From DATARH01 sp038228485 (GTDB taxonomy: Bacteria > Pseudomonadota > Alphaproteobacteria > ATCC43930 > CGMCC-115725), in assembly GCA_038228485.1 (NCBI GenBank), contig JBBRPG010000029.1:1-28131 (forward strand): DNA of 28,131 bases, read 5' to 3'. The notes under the pieces are model-generated. The model was given only the letters and a program-made list of their open reading frames with translations. It was not told where the DNA came from and searched no databases. The first letter of the stretch is position 1. Each line of letters opens with the position of its first letter. This document shows positions 13,633 through 20,262 of the stretch, in pieces. A program made the translations under genes and the position numbers.

Positions 13633-16263
13633 CTAAGCGGGCTGCGCCGCGGCGCTCGCGGCCGGCCGCATGAACACGGCGAACGCGGCCGGAACCGCGA
13701 TCAGATAGGCGACGCCGCCGATCGCCAGCACCGTATTGAGGCCGAAGCCGGTGGCGACGATCGGCACCAGCGCGGCGCCGATCACCGAAAACAGCCCGTT
13801 GATGCCCCAGGCCCACACGAACATGCGGTCCTTGCCGAGCCGCGCCAGCGTGGTCATCGCCATCGGCATCGGAAAGCCCATCAGGAACGCGGGCGGCAGG
13901 ATCAAGGCAAAGCAGAACACCACCCGCAGCGGCAGCGAAAACCCGCCGATCCAGTCGAGCGCATTGACGACCGCACCGGCATAAACCATCAGCACCGCGC
14001 CGATCGCCAAGAGAATTTGCGGCAGCGGGGTTCGGACGCGGCGGGCCGCCCGCTCCGACACCAGCGCGCCGAGGCCCGACGACACCAGCATCCCGGTCAC
14101 CACCACCGCCGCCGAGATCGTCGAGTTGCTTAGCGCCAGCACGAACTTGGCCAACAGCCCGACCTCGATCACGATGTAGCCGAGGCCGAGGCAGGCAAAA
14201 TAGGTGATGATCCGGAACTTGCCCGGGAAATGCTCGACCATCGTGCGCCAGCCGAACAGCAGCGGCAGGACCAGCAGCACCAGCGCCGCTGCCACCGCGA
14301 TCCCCAGCGTCGCCCACAGCAGCAGATAGCCCCACTCGTCTTGCAGCAGTTCGAGCCGGTCGACGACGCGGGGCAGATCCTTGACCCTGACATAGCCGGA
14401 GAAATACGGGCGATCGTCGGTCAACGGCGCGATGTCGAAGACATAGCGGTCGCCCAGCGCCGCCCAGTCGCCGGCGATCAGGTACTGCCAGGCAAGCCGG
14501 CCGATCTCGGTTGCCGGCAGGGTCGCGGCGTCGGTTGGCGCGGCTGCGGGCGGCGGCTCCGCGGCGGATGTGGCCGCGCCGAAAATCTGGTCCCAATAAG
14601 CGTCGAGCAGAGCCGGGGCCTGTGCGCGATCCACGGTCATGCCGGGGTAGTAGATTTCGTCGAACGATATCGCCGCGGTATGGGCGCGCAGCGTCGCGAC
14701 CTCGGCGGCGGTGAAGCCGCCCTCTTTGTAGAGCACGGTCGCGGTCGACAGGTAGTTGGCGGCCGCAAAAAACGAATTGGCGACATCGCGCGCATTCGCC
14801 GCGCGGGCCGCTTCGGCCATCGTCGCGTAAAGCTTCAGCACCGATTTCGGCGGCTCTTCTTTGTTCCACAAGGTCACCGCCAGCACGCCGCCCGGTTTTA
14901 GCGCCCGCATATAGGCGGTCATCGCCTCCTTGGTGTAGGCAAAGCGCTCGACCACCGCGAAACCGCCGGGGCTCGACAACCCCGCCGAATTCGCCAGGCT
15001 CAGATCGACGACGTCGTACTTCCTGCCGCTCGATTTGAGATAGAGCCGGCCCTCGTGGCCGACCACCGTGACCTTCGGGTTGTCGAGGATGTGCCCGGTA
15101 AAGGCGCCAAGCGCGGGGTCGGTTTGAAACGCTTCGAGGATCGCCGGATTGTTCTCCGCCACCGTGACGGTGCGCGCGCCGCTGCGCAGCGCCACCGCGG
15201 TCGAGATGCCGCCGGCGAACTGGGCGACAAAGATGTCCGGCGCCGATTTGATCAAATACGGATAGATCATCGGCAGATAGGTGAAATAAGCGGTGTCCTT
15301 GGCCGGCAGGTCGCGGATGATCCCGCCCGGCCCCTCGCCGTCGATGTAGAGCCCGAGATAACTGTTTTCCGGCACCTCCTTCAGGTTGAAGGCGGCGTTG
15401 TCCGAAAGGCCCGGCGCGAAATGCAGGTACGAGCTGGCGTAGACCTGCAAATCCCCGAACGGCGAGACGCGGCGATAGACACGGGTGCTGTCGGGGAATT
15501 TGCGGGCATAGGCGATCGCCTTGTAGTCGGACACCGCCAGCTTTGGCAGCCCCAGCCAGCCCGGCAGCCCGTAATGCACGGCGGCGGTAAACCCCGCGGC
15601 GACGACCAGCGCGACGCCGGCGCGCCGGTTGTTTTGCGCCGCCAGCCATAAGGCCGCTCCGCCCAGGCCGAGCAGCAGCGGCACGACGATCAGGTTCTCG
15701 GGCGGCACGATATACATCGCCGCGAGAAACAGGAACCCGCACAACCCGGCGCCGGTGAGGTCGGCGAAATAGAGCCGGGCGAATCTTTGCCGGTAGCGGA
15801 TGAAGATGGCGCCGAGAAACCCGGCACCGGCGAGAAACGGCAGCAGGTACAATATAAAATTGGCGAGAAGCCGCCATTTCTGCTGCGGGTCGGCGACGAT
15901 GAAGACCGCGTTGAACGGCGCCTGCTGCGCCGCGAGGTTCGCTCCGGCGAGCAGCGGCGCGAACAGGATTGCGGTCACGGTGGCGATGCCGGCGGCATGT
16001 CGTTCGGCAAACCCGCGGGCGATGCACAGCACCGTGCTGGCGATGCCAAAGCCGAGCATCGCCAAGCTCACCACCAGCGAGCCGAAATGCGCCCAACTCC
16101 CCACTGCGAAGATGCGCATGATCGCGAGCTGCGCCGCGATCACCGCGCCGGCGATCATCGCCACCGACAGCGACAGCGCCGTTCCGCGCCACCGCCCCCG
16201 CGCGCTCACCGGCGCCGCGGCGCCGGCGAAGGCGGTCTCGGCGCTTGCCGTCCGTTCCGTCAC
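13633..16263 (-). CDS. Polytopic membrane protein with a spermidine-synthase-like domain
   Basis: An 876-residue protein starting at GTG 16263. About seven hydrophobic segments occupy residues 30-235. A Rossmann methyltransferase-like region follows at roughly 240-550, with AQFAGGISTAVALRSGARTVTVAE near 347-370, YDVVDLSL near 416 and YTKEAMTAYMRALKPGGVLAV near 443-463. Another membrane block covers about 655-870. The central block resembles PF01564 (spermine/spermidine synthase). The acidic DSSDP-like motif of true spermidine synthases is replaced by DLSLAN, so polyamine synthesis is doubtful. The protein probably modifies or transports a substrate at the membrane. It lies 11 bases after the isoaspartyl-methyltransferase-like gene and four before the lipoprotein hydrolase gene. 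Confidence 0.8.
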   Translation of the reverse strand: MTERTASAETAFAGAAAPVSARGRWRGTALSLSVAMIAGAVIAAQLAIMRIFAVGSWAHFGSLVVSLAMLGFGIASTVLCIARGFAERHAAGIATVTAILFAPLLAGANLAAQQAPFNAVFIVADPQQKWRLLANFILYLLPFLAGAGFLGAIFIRYRQRFARLYFADLTGAGLCGFLFLAAMYIVPPENLIVVPLLLGLGGAALWLAAQNNRRAGVALVVAAGFTAAVHYGLPGWLGLPKLAVSDYKAIAYARKFPDSTRVYRRVSPFGDLQVYASSYLHFAPGLSDNAAFNLKEVPENSYLGLYIDGEGPGGIIRDLPAKDTAYFTYLPMIYPYLIKSAPDIFVAQFAGGISTAVALRSGARTVTVAENNPAILEAFQTDPALGAFTGHILDNPKVTVVGHEGRLYLKSSGRKYDVVDLSLANSAGLSSPGGFAVVERFAYTKEAMTAYMRALKPGGVLAVTLWNKEEPPKSVLKLYATMAEAARAANARDVANSFFAAANYLSTATVLYKEGGFTAAEVATLRAHTAAISFDEIYYPGMTVDRAQAPALLDAYWDQIFGAATSAAEPPPAAAPTDAATLPATEIGRLAWQYLIAGDWAALGDRYVFDIAPLTDDRPYFSGYVRVKDLPRVVDRLELLQDEWGYLLLWATLGIAVAAALVLLVLPLLFGWRTMVEHFPGKFRIITYFACLGLGYIVIEVGLLAKFVLALSNSTISAAVVVTGMLVSSGLGALVSERAARRVRTPLPQILLAIGAVLMVYAGAVVNALDWIGGFSLPLRVVFCFALILPPAFLMGFPMPMAMTTLARLGKDRMFVWAWGINGLFSVIGAALVPIVATGFGLNTVLAIGGVAYLIAVPAAFAVFMRPAASAAAQPA

Positions 16264-16274
16264 CGGCGGCTCTG

Positions 16275-17138
16275 TTAGTGGTTGTGGGTGCCGGCGATCT
16301 TGTCGCCGTCGAGCTTGGTGAACGGCACAAAGGGCACGATGCGGCCGTTGAAGACATCCGAGCGGGCGACACGGATCGAGCCGTCGCCGCCTTGTTCCTT
16401 CAATATCTTCAAGACATGCTGGGCGCCGGGCGGGCCGACCGGAATCACCATGATGCCGCCCGGTTTCAGCTGTTGCAGCAGCGGCGGCGGGATATGGTCG
16501 ATGCCGCAGGTGACGATCACCTTGTCGAACGGCGCCGCCTCTTCCCAGCCGTAATAGCCGTCGGCCTGCTTGGTGGTGATCGATTTGTACTCGGTATAGC
16601 CGGCGCCGATCAGCTCGTCGTAGAAGCCGCGGGTGCGCTCCGCCAGCGGCTTGATGATCTCGATCGTCCAGACCTTGTCGGTCAGGTGCGACAGATACGC
16701 AGACTGGTAGCCGGAGCCGGTGCCGACTTCGAGCACCTTTTCGCCCTGCGCCACGTCAATCGTACTGGTCATCCTCCCGACCAGATGCGGCCCGGAAATC
16801 GTGACCCCAAAGTCGATGTCGAGAAAGGCGCTGTCGTAGGTACGCCCGAGATTGCGCTGGAGCACGAAATTCTCGCGCGGCGTCATCAGGAACGCGCGCT
16901 TGTTCTTGTCGTCGACGAGGTCGCGATTGTTGACCAGCGCCTGATAGCGCAGCCAGCGGTCGCGCAGGAAATCCGGATTCTCGCCGCGCGTTTGTTGTCC
17001 CCAGGCGACAAAGGCGTCGCGCGAGGTGAGCGGCGGCGACTCGTCCCAGCTATAAGGCTTCGGTACATTCGCGAGCCCGATGTGCGCCAGCGATCCCAAG
17101 GCTGCCGTCGCGGTCGCGAGAAAGGTTCGCCGCTGCAA
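16275..17138 (-). CDS. Protein-L-isoaspartate methyltransferase-like protein with Tat-type N-terminus
   Basis: A 287-residue protein read from TTG 17138, the most upstream start codon of the frame. The C-terminal two thirds match the PCMT family: FGVTISGPHLVGRMTSTID near 110-128, the SAM-binding motif VLEVGTGSGYQS at 135-146, then KQADGYYGW and FDKVIVTCGIDHIPPPLLQQLKPGG. The family methylates isoaspartyl residues in damaged proteins in the cytoplasm. Here an extension begins QRRTFLATATAALGSLAHIGLA, a twin-arginine signal, followed by about 80 residues that I do not recognise. Export would be odd because S-adenosylmethionine is cytoplasmic. It is the first gene of the unit with the spermidine-synthase-like membrane protein and the lipoprotein hydrolase. 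Confidence 0.85.
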   Translation of the reverse strand: MQRRTFLATATAALGSLAHIGLANVPKPYSWDESPPLTSRDAFVAWGQQTRGENPDFLRDRWLRYQALVNNRDLVDDKNKRAFLMTPRENFVLQRNLGRTYDSAFLDIDFGVTISGPHLVGRMTSTIDVAQGEKVLEVGTGSGYQSAYLSHLTDKVWTIEIIKPLAERTRGFYDELIGAGYTEYKSITTKQADGYYGWEEAAPFDKVIVTCGIDHIPPPLLQQLKPGGIMVIPVGPPGAQHVLKILKEQGGDGSIRVARSDVFNGRIVPFVPFTKLDGDKIAGTHNH

Positions 17139-17261
17139 ATTCGCCCCCCAAGGCGCCGTGCGCCCGAGGCGCGATGCGCGAACCTAGCGCAGAACTCTGG
17201 CCGATGACGAGGCCCGCTGCGGCGGCAAAGCGCCGCCGGGCCGAGCGGCTCAAAATCGGTC

Positions 17262-17972
17262 TTAGCGCAGAGAGAACCGGACCGGCGCGACCAGCTCGAG
17301 CTGCGACTGCGCGATCTCCGGTGGTATCGGCGGGAGCGGCTGAGCCCGGTTGATCATGTCGAGCACCTCGGCGTCGAGATCGGCATAGCCGGAACTGCGG
17401 TCGACCACCGCCGACAGCACCCGTCCGGAACGGTCCATCCGGAAGCGCAGGTAGACGGTGCCTTGCTCGCGCCGCAGCTGCGCCTCGCGCGGGTAACGCT
17501 TTGCCCGTTCGAGATGCAACAACATCGCGCGCTGAAAATCGGCGACGACGTTCGGCGACGGCTGAGTGACGACAGGTGGTGGCGGGGCCTGCGGTGCAAC
17601 CGGGGCGACGGGGGGAGGCGCCGCCACCGCCGGCCGCGGCTGCGGCTCGACGCGGCGTTGAGCCGGCCGCGGCTTGGGCGGCGGCGGCCGCGGCGGCGGC
17701 AATGTCACCACCGGCTCGGGAGGCGACGGCGGCGGTGCCTCAGGCTTTGGCGGTGGGGAAGGGGGCGAGACCGGCTGGACCACCGGCTCCGGCGCGAGGT
17801 CGATCATGATCGCTGGCGGCGGCGGTTTGGACAGCTCGACCGGCGCTTGCCAACCAACAGCCGCGATCATCGCGCCGGCGTGCAGCAGCACGATCGCCAC
17901 CGCGCACAGGACCCAGCGCGGCGCATCGCCGCGCGGCGGCGGCAGCGGCGCCGGCATCGACCAGACGGTCAT
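17262..17972 (-). CDS. tonB: TonB-family energy transducer
   Basis: A 236-residue protein with the three-part TonB plan. A single N-terminal membrane anchor (about residues 20-41, VLCAVAIVLLHAGAMIAAVGW region) is followed by a long Pro-rich periplasmic spacer (about 50-140). The C-terminal TonB domain contains KRYPREAQLRREQGTVYLRFRMDRSG near 158-183 and ends in PVRFSLR. It transmits energy from ExbB-ExbD to outer-membrane receptors for iron complexes, vitamin B12 or other ligands. It is the last gene of exbB-exbD-tonB, its ATG overlapping the ExbD stop by four bases. No TonB-dependent receptor is present in the window, so its partner must be encoded elsewhere. Confidence 0.93.
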   Translation of the reverse strand: MTVWSMPAPLPPPRGDAPRWVLCAVAIVLLHAGAMIAAVGWQAPVELSKPPPPAIMIDLAPEPVVQPVSPPSPPPKPEAPPPSPPEPVVTLPPPRPPPPKPRPAQRRVEPQPRPAVAAPPPVAPVAPQAPPPPVVTQPSPNVVADFQRAMLLHLERAKRYPREAQLRREQGTVYLRFRMDRSGRVLSAVVDRSSGYADLDAEVLDMINRAQPLPPIPPEIAQSQLELVAPVRFSLR

Positions 17973-18394
17973 TTCTGCTCGTGGGCCTCGAGCCCGACCA
18001 GCGCGACCTTGAGATAGCCGGTGGCGCGCAGCGCGTTCATCACGCCCATCAGCTCGCCGTATTCGACCGTCTTGTCGGCGCGCAGGAAGATGCGGTCGTC
18101 CTTGTCGCCGCCGCTCGCCGCGTCGAGCGCCGCGCCCAACCCCCCCTGCGCGACCGGCGCGTCCCCCAGCGTCAGCGTATGGTCGGCTTTGACGGTGAGA
18201 AAGATCGGCTTTTGCGGGCGCGGCTGCGGGGTTGCGGTCGACGCCGGCAGATCGACCGGCACATCGACCGTCGCCAGCGGGGCCGCCACCATGAAAATGA
18301 TCAGCAGCACCAGCATCACGTCGATAAACGGCGTGACGTTGATCTCGTGGGCTTCGGCGATCTCGTCTTCGCCGTGATCGAGACGGACGGCCAC
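17969..18394 (-). CDS. exbD: ExbD, proton-channel subunit of the TonB system
   Basis: The product, read from GTG 18394, is 141 residues: a charged N-terminus (AVRLDHGEDEIAEAHEINV), one membrane helix TPFIDVMLVLLIIFMVAAP with the essential proton-binding Asp at D25, and a periplasmic C-terminal domain. An open frame runs upstream to 18478 but would add an Arg-rich, non-family extension and overlap exbB, so GTG 18394 is preferred; it sits four bases after the ExbB stop. With ExbB it forms the inner-membrane motor that uses proton-motive force to drive TonB. Its stop overlaps the tonB start, so the three genes are translationally coupled. Confidence 0.94.
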   Translation of the reverse strand: MAVRLDHGEDEIAEAHEINVTPFIDVMLVLLIIFMVAAPLATVDVPVDLPASTATPQPRPQKPIFLTVKADHTLTLGDAPVAQGGLGAALDAASGGDKDDRIFLRADKTVEYGELMGVMNALRATGYLKVALVGLEAHEQK

Positions 18395-18398
18395 GGCG

Positions 18399-19262
18399 CT
18401 ATTCCGCGGCCTTGCGGAAGCGCACCCCGCGGCGGTCGAGGTCGCGGCTGACCAGCCGCAGGATCGCGGCCGAAACATCTCCGAGCAGGTGCCGGTATCC
18501 GGCGATGGAGCGGGCCAAGGCGTTGTAGATGATCACCGCCGGGATCGCCGCGACCAGGCCGAGCGCGGTGGCGAGCAGCGCCTCGGCGATGCCGGGGGCG
18601 ACGACGGCGAGGTTGGTGGTCTGCGCTCGCGAAATGCCGATAAAGCTGGTCATGATGCCCCACACCGTGCCGAACAATCCGATGAACGGCGAGGTCGCGC
18701 CGATCGTCGCGAGAATGCCGGTGCCGCGCAGCATGCGGCGGTAGGCGGCGGCTTCGATCCGCTCCAGCCGCGACGCGACGCGCTCTTTGATCCCGTCGGC
18801 CGGCACGTCGGGGGAGAGCGTGATTTCGGCGCCGGCAGCGCGCACAAGGTCTACCGCCGGTCGGCTATCGCCGACGAGCTGGTCGGTATCGGCGAGCGAT
18901 TGCGCCTCGGCGACCCGGCCCATCGCCCGGCGCAGGCCGCCGCGCGCGCCGACCAGCTCGATCGTCTTGGCCAGCCCGACCGTCCAGGTGACGATCGAGG
19001 CGACGACCAGCAGGATGACGACCCCCTTCACCACCAGGTTGGCGCTGAGGAACATGCCCCAGGGCGACAAATCGCGCGGCAGCAGCGCCCGGATGCCGGC
19101 GAGGGCCGGCTGCGTCGCGGCCGGATCAGTTTGCGCCAGCGCCGGCACGGCCGACAGGGCCAGCGCCGGCGCCGGCATGGCCGACAGGGCCAGCGCCGGC
19201 ATGGCCGACAGGGCCAGCGCCGCCATCGCCGGGAGCGGGCTGCGAACTCTGAGACGGGTCAT
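18399..19262 (-). CDS. exbB: ExbB, motor subunit of the TonB system, with extended N-terminus
   Basis: A 287-residue MotA/TolQ/ExbB-family protein. Residues 1-43 form a signal peptide ending AVPALA-Q, a feature of the longer alphaproteobacterial ExbB type. Membrane helices lie near 74-97, 184-206 and 226-248; the conserved SPFIGLFGTVWGIM runs 191-204 and the AEALLATALGLVAAIPAVIIYN block 226-247. It scaffolds ExbD and TonB in the inner membrane. ATG 19262 is preceded by GGAGG seven bases away. The signal peptide repeats ALALSAMPA-like units because of a DNA tandem repeat at 19135-19212. It is the first gene of the operon and follows a small exported protein gene on the same strand. Confidence 0.95.
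   Translation of the reverse strand: MTRLRVRSPLPAMAALALSAMPALALSAMPAPALALSAVPALAQTDPAATQPALAGIRALLPRDLSPWGMFLSANLVVKGVVILLVVASIVTWTVGLAKTIELVGARGGLRRAMGRVAEAQSLADTDQLVGDSRPAVDLVRAAGAEITLSPDVPADGIKERVASRLERIEAAAYRRMLRGTGILATIGATSPFIGLFGTVWGIMTSFIGISRAQTTNLAVVAPGIAEALLATALGLVAAIPAVIIYNALARSIAGYRHLLGDVSAAILRLVSRDLDRRGVRFRKAAE
19135..19212 (-). repeat. Tandem repeat in the ExbB signal-peptide coding region
   Basis: Three direct copies with unit length 24, 30 and 24 bases (19135-19158, 19159-19188, 19189-19212), the middle one extended by GCCGGC; a partial fourth copy follows to about 19227. All are in frame and encode repeats of ALALSAMPA type. Confidence 0.85.
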
Positions 19263-19307
19263 CTGCGGCCCTCCGAGCCGGGCCTTCAGCTCATGTTTTG
19301 GCGAACG

Positions 19308-19712
19308 TCAGATCGCAGGTCGCACTTCGTTGCGCTTGCCCGATCCGGAACGGCCCGCGAAGCGAGCATTCGCCGTAAAGTGAAACGGCGTTCCTGCGTT
19401 TACGTGATAGGCGGCATGATCCGGATCTCCGGAAAGACCGTCCATCCTCAACACCGCCTCGCCATTGGCTTGTATTTGACCGCTTAACGTCGCTGAGGGG
19501 ACCAAGCCGGGTTTGCTGTATTGCCCCAGCAACCGGCCGTCGCGCACCTCGGCGGTAAAGCTCCAATTATAGCCCTTAGCCCCATCCGGTGCTTGAGAAC
19601 AGGCGACAATGACGCTCCAAGAGCCGTCAAAGGGGCCGCTCGAAACCGCGGTTGCGGGAGACATCATCAAGCCGATCATCGTCAACACAGCCAAGCCGGG
19701 CCAATTGCGCAT
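19308..19712 (-). CDS. Small exported protein of unknown function, C-terminus shifted
   Basis: A 134-residue protein with a signal peptide (MRNWPGLAVLTMIGLMMS then PATA, cleavage near 22). The mature part reads PFDGSWSVIVACSQAPDG, then VRDGRLLGQYSKPG, a Gly/Asp segment, and a beta-rich HFTANARFAGRSGSGKRNEVRP. This resembles a small exported family common in rhizobia that usually ends with a Cys-Asp-x-Thr-Phe motif. Here the frame stops at PAI (19308), while CDLTFAKT occurs in the next frame and ends at 19291. One extra base near 19315-19320 would restore the family ending. The function is unknown; the protein probably works in the periplasm. It lies just before exbB on the same strand. Confidence 0.62.
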   Translation of the reverse strand: MRNWPGLAVLTMIGLMMSPATAVSSGPFDGSWSVIVACSQAPDGAKGYNWSFTAEVRDGRLLGQYSKPGLVPSATLSGQIQANGEAVLRMDGLSGDPDHAAYHVNAGTPFHFTANARFAGRSGSGKRNEVRPAI

Positions 19713-19742
19713 CGCATCGGTTCCCTACGTCATCAGCCAAAT

Positions 19743-19940
19743 CTACCGTCCCATTTGAATAAATGTGTCTACCGAGGCTGCCTTGGCCGCTTCCCTGGCC
19801 CGTTCGTCGCGGGCCTCCAGCAAAGCGAGAAACGCCTCGTATTCCGAAAGATAGTTCTGATGGTTGTTTTCTTTCGCCGCGCACATGCCCGCGGCGAAGA
19901 TGGCAGCCACGACCTTGTTGACGTCGCTCGTATCGTCCAT
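19743..19940 (-). CDS. Unknown 65-residue helical protein
   Basis: The product read from ATG 19940 begins MDDTSDVNKVVAAIFAAGMC, continues with NNHQNYLSEYEAFLALLEARDER and ends in a Lys/Ala helix and FIQMGR. It looks entirely alpha-helical and cytoplasmic. I recall similar short proteins in other alphaproteobacteria but know no function. The open frame extends to 20117, but the added part is basic and lacks resemblance, so ATG 19940 is preferred; the ribosome site (GAGCGAG) is weak. It lies 30 bases before the small exported protein gene, on the same strand. Confidence 0.55.
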   Translation of the reverse strand: MDDTSDVNKVVAAIFAAGMCAAKENNHQNYLSEYEAFLALLEARDERAREAAKAASVDTFIQMGR

Positions 19941-20141
19941 CGGTTGCTCGCTCTGTGATGCGCTTTTGGGCCAGCATAAAGGAACCGAGCGGCCACGGCG
20001 ATACCCCGCCAAGGCGGTCGCTGCACGGTCGGAACGCTCGACCGCTTCCGGCTTGGGTGTGGTAGCCCGATTGCGAGGGACCGAAGCCTCTCCCCTCCCG
20101 GCATTCAGCCGCAGCATATGACAGCTGCGTGACGAGGGGTC

Positions 20142-20169
20142 TTGACGTCGCGCGCTGACGACTTATTCT
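20142..20169 (+). promoter_or_regulatory. Predicted sigma-70-type promoter of nadA-nadC
   Basis: TTGACG at 20142-20147 and TATTCT at 20164-20169, 16 bases apart, point to a start near 20176. The -10 element lies inside the first palindrome of the pair described next. The rest of 19941-20141 shows no other clear feature. Confidence 0.5.
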
Positions 20170-20183
20170 CATATCTAGCATAA
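20163..20183 (+). promoter_or_regulatory. Palindromic operator candidate 1, over the nadA -10 element
   Basis: An imperfect inverted repeat TTATTCT-N7-AGCATAA. It matches a second palindrome at 20232-20252 over most positions (shared CTCA-A, AG and ATAA elements). The position over the -10 element suggests repression. A NAD-responsive regulator such as NadQ, known for alphaproteobacterial nad genes, is a reasonable but unproven reader. Confidence 0.5.
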
Positions 20184-20188
20184 CGACC

Positions 20189-20220
20189 AGCCGGACGGTT
20201 CCCACCGCCGTCCGGCTTTT
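20189..20220 (+). terminator. Terminator-like hairpin in the nadA leader
   Basis: Arms 20189-20198 (AGCCGGACGG) and 20208-20217 (CCGTCCGGCT) form a perfect ten-base stem with a nine-base loop, followed by four T including the last stem base. It lies about 13 bases after the predicted start and before nadA, so it could act as an attenuator or as a terminator of a very short transcript. The T-run is short. Confidence 0.5.
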
Positions 20221-20231
20221 CCAGACCCGAG

Positions 20232-20252
20232 AAATGCTCAAATTGAGTATAA
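20232..20252 (+). promoter_or_regulatory. Palindromic operator candidate 2, over the nadA ribosome binding site
   Basis: ATGCTCAA-A-TTGAGTAT is a near-perfect palindrome (one mismatch per arm pair), extended by A-rich flanks. Its right edge runs into AAGGA (20251-20255), the ribosome site of nadA, and it resembles candidate 1 at 20163-20183. Confidence 0.55.
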
Positions 20253-20262
20253 GGAACGCGCC

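Noticed and set aside
13625..16372. 915-codon minus-strand open frame overlapping the membrane protein gene
   Set aside because: Same strand but a different frame; its product is Arg-rich without membrane helices, while the 876-residue frame has helices and a SAM-type motif.
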